Assembly: GCA_001600455.1 (NCBI GenBank) | Contig: BCKC01000006.1 | Span: forward strand, 1,488,001 to 1,552,000 | Source of the DNA: Endocalyx cinctus | Lineage: Eukaryota; Ascomycota; Sordariomycetes; Amphisphaeriales; Apiosporaceae | Direction: 5' to 3' | DNA: 64,000 nt | Part shown: positions 9,809-21,927 of the stretch, one piece after another | How the letters are laid out: each line of letters begins with the position of its first letter | Numbering within the stretch: position 1 is the stretch's first letter | Position numbers and translations under genes: made by a program | Notes under the pieces: generated by a model | What the model was told of the DNA's origin: nothing | The model's input: the letters and a program-made list of their open reading frames with translations, nothing else | The model's database searches: none

Positions 9809-12800
9809 ATGCTGCTTTACTTCCCATGTATTGTCTTTGCCTGTCTTCTCGGTAAATGTCAAGCTCAAGAAACCGCGGCGGATGCCGTCACCACCGGCTC
9901 TTCCGACTTGACACGTGTCTATGAAAGCTACCAGTCTGACCTACAGGTACAGTCATCATGTTATACTTATACCACCGTTCTGATGACTATGCTACCTGAT
10001 ATAAGCGCAAATGTTAGCGATGTTCATCCAGCCACTTCCGTGTACCATAGTAGTGGTCAAGGCCAAGGCCAAATTCAAGGTCTAGTTCCTCGATCTCTAA
10101 GACCAATGATTCAGCATACTAACCTGTGTATAGGTGGAAGTGGACGCGGAGGTGATGACGAAGGTGATGATGGTGGTGAAGGTGATGGTGAAGGTGATGG
10201 TGGAAATGATATGAGTTCGGGGCAAGGTGGAAGTCTAAACACACCCGTGGCCACTCAATCGCAATCAGGTGCCATTCAAGCATCGAGTGGCAGCGACTCT
10301 GTGCCATATGAGGGATCAGCTAGTGTACCAGGTCCTGAGCAGAGCTCTGCCGAAGGCTTTTCGACTTTCTCGAACCCTGGAAACAACGCGCAATCATCTT
10401 CAAGCACTAACCCCACGTCATCTGATGATAGTGCTTCTGGACAAGGCTCATCAATCACTGCTAATCCAGAGTCAAGCTCCGTCCCACCGGTGGATGGATC
10501 GTCGATTATTACAGGATCTAACGTAACACCAGCGGCTTCGAGTACCCCGGGACCAGGGAATGATCAATCTGCCCCCCTGGACGCCACTGGAACGTCTGTA
10601 AACTCAGAGCAGACAGTGGGGTCCTCCGAGGTAGCGAGCTCTACCGACACTAGCGCTCCAGCAATATCAAGTGTTGTTCTAAGTGTCCAGCTCCAGGTGG
10701 ATTCTAATACAAATCTTACTCGTCGCGATTTTGATCCAGAGACACATTTCGACCTCTGGATAAGAGACGACTCGGATGTTCCTCCACCTCCCCCATCAAA
10801 CTCCAGCTCTGGATTTGTAGGTAACTCTACAGTAAAGCACGTAGACAACTGCACGGATGCCACCCTATATGTACAAGGAGGTGGACAGCTCCAAGCCGTG
10901 GGGACTCCCCTTTCTGTTGATCCCGGTGTTCCGTATATCGATATATCAGATTCCGCAGGAGGCTCGATCACAACTACTTTCAGCGTGGAGAATGGAATTC
11001 TTGTCTGGCGGAATGAAAGCTTTTACAATGGGACAGCAAGTTTCTGTCAGGGCTCACAGCAAGAAGTATACGCAACGTTTACCGATGCTGGCGGTCCCTT
11101 CAACTGCACCCCGATTAACCTAGTTCTGTATACAAGTATGCAAAAGTCGTGGCGTCCTTGATTATTATTATTGGATACTTACACAATATTTTAGGAAACA
11201 GATGTCAAAATGGAACGATAGTAGCAGACAACTCAACGACTACCAGTTCATTAGACAGCTCCAGCCTAAGCCCGACCTCGTCGAGCACAGGACTTGATTC
11301 GACGAGCATCCAGTCCAGTTTCGAAAACTCGGATTCTTTTACAAGCACAGGTGATCTCTCATCCAATTCTGGGGCTTCCGCTGAATCAACTTTGCCATCT
11401 TCAAGTCTACAACTTAGTTCAAATGCCAATACTGCAACAACTCAAAACACAAGCAGCACTTTATCAGAAACAACGAATGCGGTATCAACTTCCGGAAGCA
11501 ATTCTTTCCTTAGTGGCACATTGACAGACAGTGCAGTAAGCACTTCTCAAAGCGCTGTAACGCAGTCAACTACCCCGCCTGCTTCTGCAGCCACAGTCAG
11601 TTCTACTACGCAATCCAATGTGCTGTCGACACCCTCATTAGGATCCGTGTCGGCCCCCTATTCTGGTACTACATCCAGTAATGCACCCACCACTACAACT
11701 AGCACTATATCCAGTACTATATTCAGTACTATATCCAGTCCTACGTCCATTATTACATCCAGTACCACGTTAACATCTCTATCCGACTCTGCGTCTGTCT
11801 CCATGTCTAGTGAAGAGTCTACGGCAGGATCTACTACTTCAACGTCTTCTACCTCGCCTCCTGACTCGTCGGCCACACTGGCTTTGACCTCCACTACTAC
11901 TACATCCACCATCGAGACTACCTCACAATCCGATTTACAGTCAATCACTCCATCGACCTCTGTTTCAAGTACTACAGCTAGTATTGAGTCTAGCTCTGAA
12001 TCGAGCGAAGCATCTCCTTCGCAATCTAGGACAGGATCGACTGATATTTCTTCTTCCGATTCTACTACCGAAGCTACCACACAGGGTAATACGGGTTCAG
12101 GTAGCATATCTTCCACCTCATCTATTGAATCCCTTTCATCGTCTAGTATATCAGCAAGTACTATAAGCGCGACAGAGCCTAGCTCAGGACTTGCGCAGTC
12201 TGACACGAACTCGGCAGGGGCCGGTTCTTCTAATACTGGAAGCAGCACACCTACCACGAATACCAGCCTATTAAGCATGGATACTTCTTCATCAAGTACA
12301 GATACATCGTCAAGTACAGAAGCTTCATCATCAAGTACAGACACCTCACCAAGTACAGATTCTTCATCAAGTATAGATGCTTCAACAAGTACAGATGCTT
12401 CATCAAGTATAAATACTAGCTCAACTAGCATAGAGGCTAGCTCAGGTTCTAATACGGAACAGAGCATCACTACCGAAACTATAGGTGATTTGAGCACCAG
12501 CATACTTATCACAAGTTCGATTGAAACTATAGGGGATTCCAGCAGCCAGAGTCAAACGGAAACTATAACTGGCTCCACAGTTTCTGGCAGTACAGTATCG
12601 GATGCAACCTCAAGTGAGGATTTATCATCTATCGAGATAACCTCATCACAAGATACGTCTCAAAGTAGCAGCTCAGCTAACGAGCAGAGCCAGAGTTCTG
12701 ATTTACCCACATATGTAACAATTACCTCAACATATAGTGAAAATACTGCCACGACAACGACTATATCACCCAGTGGAACCACTCCCGGCACGGTGCTCGT

Positions 12801-15800
12801 CGAGGTGCCAGAAAGCTATACAACTGGTACGTGTAAAAACACATCTATTCTGGCCTCAAAATATTTTATTATAGCAGCTCTCGAAACCCATGCTAACAGA
12901 TTTTATAGTAAGTGACCTATGGTTGTTTCTCGGGTTTCGAAACCTCTCTCTGTGGATTCCAGAAATTTAATTTCTTGAGCTGCGATGGGAAAGCTAACAC
13001 ATACTAGATAACTCAGCAATACAGCGGCTCATCTACAACCACTACCACAGTTTTACCTAGCGGATCTAACCAGGGAACGGTTATAGTCGATATACCCGCT
13101 AGCTACGTCACTATAACTTCAATATACTCTGGAAGCATTACAAGTACAGAAACGGTTCCACCTACTGGCACTTTCCCAGGTACTGTTATTGTCGACGTAC
13201 CTGAAAGCTACGTCACTACAACTTCAGCTTACTCTGGAAGCGTCACGACTACAACAACTGTGCCACCAACTGGAAATACACCAGGCACAGTCATTGTCAA
13301 CGTTCCCGCAAGCTATGTGACGACAACATCGGCGTACTCTGGGACTGTCACGACTACAGAAACAGTGTCCCCTGATGGAAACACTCCGGGTACCATCATT
13401 ATTGAGGTACCAGAAAGTTATGTGACCACAACTTCGGTATATTCGGGGAGCGTTACAATAACAACAACAATACCTCCAACCGGAAATAGCCCAGGCACTG
13501 TCATTATTGACGGACCTGAAAGCTACGTAACCACAACTGTAGCATATTCTGGAAGCGTTACAGCTACAGAGACAGTGCCGCCAGATGGCAATACACCAGG
13601 CACTGTCATTATCGACGTACCTGAAAGCTACGTTACCACAACTTCAGCTTACTCCGGAAGTACTACAATGACAGAGACGGTACCGCCTGTCGGAACTACC
13701 CCGGGGACTATTATCGTTGATATACCAGCAAGTTATGTGACCACTACCTCAGAATACTCTGGCAGCGTTATAACTACTACAACAGTGCCACCTGATGGGA
13801 CTACTCCCGGCACTATCATTGTAGAGACACCAGCACAGACAACAACAGAGACGCTAGCACAGACAACTACAGAGACTTATATCACGACTACTGAAGGGTA
13901 TTCTGGATCAATAATTATGACTACCACCATTTCACCAACAGGTACAGATCCAGGAACTATTATTATACAATCGCCAACCCCATCCCCTGTCTATGTAACC
14001 ACCACACAAGGTTATTCTGGGTCAGAAACTACAACTACTACTGTCCCTCCGGTTGGTACGGACCCCGGAACGATAATCATACAATCACCAACATCGCCAA
14101 CATCGCCAACATCGCCAACATCACCACCAATCGCAACTCCTAGTTACGTGACAACTACGCAAGGTTATTCTGGGACCGAAACTGTGACTACCACGGTTTT
14201 CCCCACCGGGACAGATCTGGGGACAATTATTATAGAATCACCTACAAATTCCCCAACTCCTAGCTACGTCACAACTACCCAAGGATATTCTGGATCAACA
14301 ACTTTAACCACTACTATTCCCCCAACCGGGACATATCCCGGAACTGTTATCATTGAATCACCGACAGCAGCTTCAGCGCTCACCTCGACTTCATCCTCAG
14401 AACTAACTCCTACTTATGTAACAACTACGCAGGGATATTCTGGATCTGTCGTTGCGACGACGACCGTTTCTCCAAGCGACACAAATCCGGGAACTATTAT
14501 TATACAATCACCGACATCAACGCCAACTCCAAGTTATGTGACAACTACACAAGGCTACTCCGGGTCATTGACCACGACTACTACCGTTCCTGCAAGCGGT
14601 ACAATCCCAGGGACCATCATTATTCAATCACCTACAGCTGTCCCAACGTCCACGTCCACGCCGGCGTCAACATCAATACCAATATCGACATCAGCATCAA
14701 CATTGGCACCGACATCAACATCAGCACTGGCATCAACAACTACATCAGCATCAACAGTCACATCGATATCGACATCAGCTTCAACTTCAACTTCAACATC
14801 GGCATTGACGCCGACATCGACATCGGTATCAACGTCAGTATCAACGCCACCGTCCACACCAGTATCAACATCGACACTAGCATCAACGTCAACATCGACA
14901 CTAGCATCAACGTCAACGTCAATATCAACACCAACATCGACATTGGTATCAACGTCGGTATCAACATCCACGTCCACGCCAGCATCAACATCAACATCAA
15001 CACCCACATCGGTATCGACATCAACTTCAACATTGGCATTAACACCAACATCCATATCCACGTCAGCATCAACATCAATACCAACATCGACCTCACCAAA
15101 ATCCACATCGGCATCAACATCCACACTGGCACCGACATCGACATCTACACTGACATCAACAACCAGTTATGTGACAACCACTCAAGGATATACTGGATCA
15201 GTAACTACCAGTACCACTATTCCTCCATCTGGTACGGCACCGGGGACTGTCGTTGTGCAAACTCCTTATACGTACGTTACTACCACCCAGGGCTATACTG
15301 GATCAGTCACTACTACTACGACGGTTCCTCCGAGCGGTACAGCACCGGGGACCGTGGTTGTGCAGACTCCTTACACGTACGTGACCACTACCCAAGTCTA
15401 TACCGGTACGGACGTAACCACAACAACCGTTCCACCGAGCGGGACCGCGGCTGGAACAGTGATCGTAGAGACGCCGCCGGGGTACACGACAACAACTTCC
15501 ATATACAGCGGATCGACAGCTACGACGACGACAATCCCACCCAGCGGCACGAACCAAGGTACCGTCATAGTGAGGGTTCCGAGCTACACGACGACGACCC
15601 AAGGTTATACCGGAACCGGCACCAAGACGACGACCGTACCCCAAAGCGGGACCGCCCAAGGCACCGTAGTCGTCAACACGCCGCTAGCGACCCTCGACTG
15701 CGACCCGTCCGGGTACCTGATCCAGACGACGAACCTGTACCGCGTCAACATCTCGACGGGTGATTACGTGCTCGTGAAGAGCAACGTCGGGACCGGGACC

Positions 15801-16565
15801 AACAGCACCGTCAACGCGATGGGGTACAACATCGCCGACAACTTCCTGTACGGCGCGACGTCGGACATGAACTCGAACCTGATCAAGATCTCGGGCACGG
15901 GCGACGCCGTCTTCGTGACGAGCCTGGGCCTGACGTCGCAGCCCAACTGCGGCGACGTCGACGAGGCCTCCCAGTACTGGGTCTCGTCGAGCGGGAAAAC
16001 CTGGGCCCAGGTCGATTTGAAAAGCGGAAGCTTGACTTACGGGTTGAAAATCGGGACCGGGACCATGAACCTCCCGGCGAATATTACCGGTGTAATCGAC
16101 TGGTACGCATACTTTCTTTTAGTTACATTTCTCAATACATGTCTAGATGCCACCTTCCAACTTCTAAAATTGGCTATTCTTTTTCTTTTAGTGGAAAGTC
16201 TCTATAGCATGCAAGTATACTAACCCTAAATTTCACACGACAGGGCGTATGTTCCCGGAGGCGGCAACGCCCTCTACGGATTAGGTTACGACTCGGGCGG
16301 CGGCAACACGACTCTCATGCGATTCGATCGCACGGCGCACACCTGGACGGCGCTCACCCTATTCGGCAACGTGACGGGGACGCAGAGGTGGGGCGCCGTG
16401 TACGCCTCGGACGACGGGTACCTGTACGGATCCGAGAACACGAGCGGGCAGATCTGGAGGTTTCCCTTGCCGGCCAACGGGACGAAAGCGGTAAAAATCT
16501 CCAACGGCCCGGCTACGAGTTCGAACGACGGCGCGAGGTGCATCAAGGCGGCTAATCTCTCTTAA
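9809..16565 (+). CDS. Giant adhesin-like secreted protein with about 20 Thr-rich repeats and a DUF6923-like C-terminal domain
   Basis: Probable cell-wall or secreted adhesin. Exon model: 9809-11135, 11195-12826, 13008-16102 and 16244-16565. Introns 11136-11194 (GTATGC...TTTTAG) and 16103-16243 (GTACGC...ACAG, with TACTAAC) keep phase. The 12827-13007 junction does not: the sum of exons is one base over a multiple of three. The 54-nt segment 10080-10133 may be a further, in-frame intron. The protein would be about 2,120 residues: signal peptide (about 1-20), an acidic Gly-rich stretch, a Ser/Thr-rich stalk, then about 20 copies of a roughly 34-residue unit (YVTTTxxYSGSxTTTTTVPP then SGTxPGTVIV) interrupted by a Ser/Thr-only block at about 14640-15165. 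The end (LDCDPSGYLIQTTNLYRVN ... RWGAVYASDDGYLYGSEN) resembles fungal DUF6923 propeller-like domains. Family recall for DUF6923 is from memory. Confidence 0.8.
12690..15690 (+). repeat. Coding tandem repeats, about 34-residue (about 100-bp) units
   Basis: About 20 diverged copies of a unit beginning YVTTT(Q/S)xYSGS and ending PGT(V/I)(V/I)(V/I) lie in the adhesin gene. Units are of two subtypes: early copies use TSxYSG and VPES linkers, later ones TQGYSG and IIIQSP linkers. A Ser/Thr block built on ACATCA-type hexamers (about 14640-15165) splits the array. Such arrays commonly vary in length between isolates. Confidence 0.85.
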
Positions 16566-17574
16566 TAATCTGGAATTTTACGTGACGGGGAGGAAATCGG
16601 GATGATGTAATGGGATATATAGTAAGTTGGGAGAATAATAGGTAAATGGCGAAAAAAAAGTAATCTGGTTTAATCACATGCCCCCGAAGTAACTATGTAC
16701 GCCTATTCATGGATTTATACTCTATCATAGTCCTTAGTCAAACCGGAATTCTTTCCAGACCAAGTTCCAACTAATGTTTCCCTGATAGACTCGTTAAGGG
16801 GTCGCGATAATCCTATAGTAGCCGAGTTTTGATACCCCGACTTTCTCATTTAGCTTTTCTTCCTCGAAGAGTGAGCTGCACATGCATCACCCCCTAATAT
16901 GACTAACACCCTCAATAATGGCCTGAATTTATAAATATTAAATCGCGCCGTAGATGGTGTATACTATACACGAATCATTGGCTTCAACTATGATTTTCGT
17001 GCTTCTGGCGATAATTTCAAAGGTTATAAGGAAGCCGTCTAGGTCAAATCGTCTAGACCAGGTCACAGTAGCATTTCGTTCACGTCAATGGAACAATGTT
17101 TAATAAGCCTTGTTACGATACTTATCCAAATAACTTCAGCATCAACTCGTGCTTATTATAAAATTTGAATTATGTTCTTTTATATCAACTGTTAGCCCCT
17201 AAAATCTTTCTGTGTCAAGTTCCAACCTAGTAGTCTGCCTGCTTCCTAGTTGGTCTAATTTCAAAATGGCAGCTATTTTGGTCAGTTCCTTCAATGAAAA
17301 AAGAAAAAGTCATCATCCTAATGTTAGTAAACAATTCGCATTTTATACTTTATCACGTTCGAAAGAGGGTAAACAGTTCTATCATCAAGGAACAAGCAGT
17401 ATAGCTAATTAACTGCGAAGTGATCAGAATTCTTTATGACGTAGGCAACGCGTGCTTTATTAATTAATGAGCCAGTATATTCGAATAGATTACATGCCCA
17501 TTGAGAATGCGTTCCCAATCAAAGTAAGTGCGAGGTAGACCATGCCAACGTACTTCTCTCTTTCAGCTGCGACG
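16566..17574. other. Convergent intergenic region, no gene seen
   Basis: About 1 kb between the 3' ends of the adhesin gene and the coiled-coil gene. It is AT-rich. The only open frame (17212-17412) is short and without recognisable features. Confidence 0.55.
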
Positions 17575-19020
17575 TTATAGCTCTAGACGGAGAATTTTGG
17601 CCTTCGAGAGCACCGTCCTGTCACTGTAATTTTCTCCTCTAGAGTTACCAAACTTGACGAGGGCAGGTGTAATAACGAGATATGTTTTCATGTAATCTTT
17701 AGCCTGTATGATATCTTCCATAACCGCTTGGTTGTACGTATGATTGACGGGTTCGGGTGATTTTGTGTTGATATGAAGTGTTCTGTATCTAGCAAGAGAC
17801 TGAGAGAAAATTACTGCTAAATCGGTACATTTTTCCACAATGTCGCTGAGAGCGGCCTTCAACCTTTGTCCGTTTCTCGGGTACGTAAATTGGAGGCATT
17901 GCTTTTCTAGAATCTTGGCGATCCTATCATATTGATCCTTACTAACGCCACGTTTCTCGATCAAGAGTTTCCCGGTCTCAGCACGCCACGCTTCAACATC
18001 TTTCTCATGTTGATCCTGTGCTGGGTTTTGTTAGTTACCCTGTATGCATTATAGTTGAATGACCTCTCAAAAAAAAAAAAAATCATTAATCTAATACAAG
18101 ATCTAGCTTGGGGACTTCCAGTTCTAAGCCCGGATACAGATGAGGCAATTACACCCAAACAAGAGGAAATCATGACACTTACCTTTTATAACCCGAAGTA
18201 AGACTTTAACTGCATTGGAAATCTCAGAGTCCCAGATGTTGGTGAAATGGCCGAGTAGTTCCCGGTGTAAGACAGCCCAGATCATAGCTTGAAATAGATA
18301 GGAACGATTCGCCTCACTTTCGTTTAATAAGGTATACCAAATCGTGGATATTTGATGCAAAGGTTTGAAAATGGGAGATTCCTCTTTGCCAGGTGGAACT
18401 TTACGCAGGTATGTCGTGACTGCATTCTTGATGGTATATGTAAGCGTATTCCACCGTGCAGTAATATCGTCATCATCTATTATAACGGGGTTGACTTGAG
18501 TCGTTTTAAGTGAAATGTTTTCTGCAATAGCCTCTTGCCATTTATTTCTGAAAGTTTCACATTCTTCGCTCTTTTCGGCGAATTCCTTCTCAATTTCTTT
18601 GATCTGTATGTTTTTGTCTCTCACGCTTTGCTGGGCGAGAGAAAGTTCGTGGTGCTGCTCGTGACGAAGAACCTCGTGCGTTCTTGGGTCATAGAATCGA
18701 ATATTAGACTGCTTATCAGTTTCCCTCGATTCCTGAAGCTCGATCTGAATGTTATCAAGTGCCATTTGCTGGTTGCGAATGATTATATCGAGTTGTTGGA
18801 TGCGTGCCTCATGAGCACTCAGCTTGTCTCTCAAGATACAATTATCAGCCGAGTCGTCGAGGTCCATAGCCTCGTCCTCTGACATTTGACTGGACTCTGA
18901 GATGCTTTGAGATGACATTTCAGAAGATTGACAAGGCATCCTTGGTGGAACAAGATTTCTAAGGCTTGTATTAGCTTTTCTGAAGCTATACATTTGTTCG
19001 ATGTAGTCAGGATAAGACAT
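17575..19020 (-). CDS. Uncharacterised fungal coiled-coil protein
   Basis: No named family recognised. Two exons, 18183-19020 and 17575-18020, separated by a 162-nt intron (GTAAGT...CTAAC...CCCAG), give 427 residues. The ATG at 19020 begins MSYPDYIEQMYSFRK. Residues about 30-60 are Ser-rich and acidic. Residues about 65-165 are a predicted coiled coil (heptad-like runs such as DKLSAHEARIQQLDIIIRNQ and KNIQIKEIEKEFAEKSEECE). The C-terminal 260 residues form a helical, Trp-containing domain (ARWNTLTYTIKNAVTTYL, SYLFQAMIWAVLHRELLGHF) that resembles a widespread but unstudied fungal domain. It is divergent from the Hsp70-like gene, with 709 bp between the starts, so co-regulation is possible. Polarity and exon phase are well supported; function is not. 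Confidence 0.8.
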
Positions 19021-19729
19021 ATTCAAGGTTTATAAGTAAATAATCAGCGATGATTGTGATGGTTTAAATGAAGGTATGATTACTGGTGAACACCAAATAT
19101 GAACTTAAGTGGAAAGTAAAGAGAACCTAGTAGTATAGTGAACTAACCTATAAAAAGAAAATAGAGAGGACGAGCTGTCTATTTAGATCGAGACTTGAAT
19201 GATGCTGACAGTCATAATTATAAAACTCAAGATGTGCAGGTTTCGTGTGAGAATATAATATATATTAAGTTAGTGGGAAGGAAGTCAGTATTTATAAATT
19301 ATCTTGGAGGAGTTCAAACTACAACGAGGCACCTATCTATATACATATTGGATGCGCCTACTCAAGAATTGTTGAAAAAGGATGTACTTAGCTTGTACCT
19401 GCTTACTGATGGAATTTGTATGAATTACTTATTACGGGAAGTTTCGACCTTAGCAGTTACTCATTTACTTGTTTCTTAACCGTAACATCTCATTCTTTCT
19501 TCATTATATCCAGATATCCATATAATTATCGTCACTTTCCTACATTCTTACGATCGTATATCTTACCCAACTGTCTATCAAAGTGTTTAGGATCATATTC
19601 TCACCTAATTATTATTTCCATCTTTCGCCAGCATGGTTTTTCTTCACTGATTATCATTAAATCTATATCTTACAGGTTTTACTACTGAAATCTCTCGGTG
19701 TTGAATCAACTCCAGGAATACTTACCGAG
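19021..19729. other. Divergent intergenic region (coiled-coil / Hsp70-like)
   Basis: This 709-bp interval lies between two divergent start codons and probably serves as a shared promoter region. An open frame at 19195-19479 (94 codons) lacks recognisable features and is AT-rich; I do not call it a gene. Confidence 0.55.
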
Positions 19730-21927
19730 ATGACCTCAAACACAAAGCAAACCAAGCTCGTAGTTGGTATTGATTTTGGAACCACGTGAGTGACGAACAG
19801 CTACAAATCCATTTTCAATTGAAATCCTTTTTTTTATTGATCAATTAATCTCTTAGCTTTTCGGGCGCTGCCTGGTTTATATGCAAGCCAGATACTGAAT
19901 CCGGTCAACCAAATGTTATCACGCGCTGGAAAACCCAGAACCGAAATTCGGACCGTCAGAAAGTTCCTTCCAAAATCCAATATGATGAAAAATCAGGCAA
20001 GATCTCATGGGGTTACGATGTTTCTCCTGCCGCTGATTTTATTCAGTGGTTCAAGTTACTTATATTAGATCGCGACGATATGCCACCTCACTTACAAAAC
20101 TGTGCCCAGGTCAAGGCGGCAAGAGAGACGATAGATGAGCTGAAAAAGACTCCCGTACAAGTTGTAGGAGACTACCTGAAGCTTCTATGGGAACACGTTA
20201 TCGAAGAGATCACCATTGAGAAGGGTGCCGTACTTGTTCAAGGCGTTCCAATTCACGTGACCCTAACAGTTCCCGCCATATGGAAAGATTCTGCCCGCGA
20301 TGCGATGCGACAAGCTGCAGCCTATGCTGGTATCCTAGACGATAAACCTGCCGGTCGGACTGTTTTATCTTTCGTATCCGAGCCTGAGGCTGCTGCTCTT
20401 GCAACCATTCCTGAATTCCATCGCCGCAATGACTGGATGCCAAATGACACGCTCGTTTTTGTGGACGCTGGCGGAGGTACGGTGTATGTATCCCCCTGAA
20501 TTTTGGAAAAAGATTCTCGTCACTAATAGTAAACTTAGCGATCTAATCAGTCACAAGATTAAAAGTCTAAACCCTCTTATCCTCTCTGAATGTGTTGAGG
20601 GTACTGGTATGTTGCCATCAAGATGCGCACAGAATATATATATATATATATATTAATGATACTAAAAAAGTGTTCTAGGTGGGCTATGCGGTGCAACATT
20701 TCTTGATGGGAGCTTTGAAATGTTTCTCAAAAAGAAGATCGGGTTAGACGATTGGAATAATTTACCCAAGGCTCGTATTGAGAAAATGATGACTAACGAA
20801 GTATGTATCCCGAAGAATTTATGTTTACACGCCTCTTGTAAATTTGAACTGATATTGTTAATTATAGTGGGAGCATGGAATCAAATGTGACTTTGATGGA
20901 CAAGCTGGCAATGGCGAATACACGGTAGACTTACCCAGAGGAACCAAGAGAGCACAGCTAAGTCTTAGAAGGTGTGAGCTCTAGTCTGATATCAATTTTT
21001 CGCAAATATTAACCTGTACAGGAGCCAACTAAGCAACATTTTCAGCCCAGTGTTCTCCGACATTGAAGGGCTTGTGCAAGGTCAGGTTGACGAAATTCTT
21101 TCAAAAACACAACGTCTTCCCAAGGTAAGGCTTAGTAATATCCCCCCTTATTTTCATTTGTGATTACTAGTTAGCTAACACGGTCACCTAGGCTATTATA
21201 CTAGTGGGTGGATTCGGACGTTCTCCCTATATGTACCATTCACTGAAAGGACGCTTCGGGTCCAATATCCCAGTCCTTCAAGCCCATGGAGAACGACCCT
21301 GGTCCGCAATATGCCGAGGTGCCGCTCTGTCAGGAGCTCTTGGAGTATGCGGCTCTAAATCCCAAGCTCATGTGCAATCTCGTGTTGCCCGGAAGAGCTA
21401 TGGATGGGACTGTCATGAGCACTTTAAGGAAGGTGTACATATGGAAGAAGACAGGGAGTGGTGCGAGCTTGAGCGATGCTGGTTTGCGCATAATCAGATG
21501 ACGTGGCCCATTCGTAGAGTGAGTTACCCTTGACCCTCGTTTGATTGAATATCATTGATATTACAAGAAAGCTTACGAAATAACGTAGGGTCAGGATATA
21601 TTAACTTATCAACCCGGAACACATGAGTTATACGACATCTACGCAGCTCGCACAAAGGGTATCAAGTCAGCTAGAACGGGCATCTATACTTGCGACGAAG
21701 CAGAACCGCCGAAGAGAAAAGACGACACGGTTAAGAGACTCACTACCGTTTCCTACGAAACACCTGTCCCGGTGCAAGAATTACCTTCAGAACGGAAAGG
21801 CAGAAGAAAATATCGTCGGCTCAACATGGAGTTTAAAATGGACGTTTCTGGCGCGGCATTGGACTTTTCAATTACTGCCAACGGTGTCAAGCTTGCATCC
21901 GATAAATTTTCGATCACTTATGACTAA
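19730..21927 (+). CDS. Hsp70-like (actin-fold) ATPase domain protein
   Basis: A divergent member of the Hsp70/actin-like ATPase superfamily, of the fungal HSPA12-like type. Eight exons join in phase: 19730-19785, 19857-20483, 20539-20606, 20679-20800, 20868-20971, 21022-21124, 21192-21518 and 21589-21927, giving 581 residues. Phosphate-1 is VVGIDFGTTFSG (about 12-23), phosphate-2 is FVDAGGGTVD (about 219-228), and the adenosine loop is AIILVGGFGRSPYM (about 361-374). LTVPAIWKDSARDAMRQAA and SFVSEPEAAAL are the expected connecting motifs. The C-terminus lacks the classical Hsp70 substrate-binding beta-sandwich and EEVD tail, so this is not a canonical chaperone. Intron 3 contains an (AT)n run. 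It lies next to a divergently transcribed coiled-coil protein, a possible partner (inference). The exon structure is well supported; biological role unknown. Confidence 0.88.
20634..20653. repeat. (AT)n microsatellite in an intron
   Basis: A TA dinucleotide run inside the 72-nt intron 3 (20607-20678) of the Hsp70-like gene. Confidence 0.9.

Noticed and set aside
11658..12512. 284-codon open frame on the minus strand with a VLDEVSVLDD-like repeat
   Set aside because: It is the antisense shadow of the Ser/Thr-rich codons of the adhesin gene; its acidic repeat simply mirrors TCA/AGT-type codons.
14624..15124. 166-codon minus-strand frame made of DVDVDADV repeats
   Set aside because: Antisense of the ACATCA-based Ser/Thr block of the adhesin; no independent start or domain.
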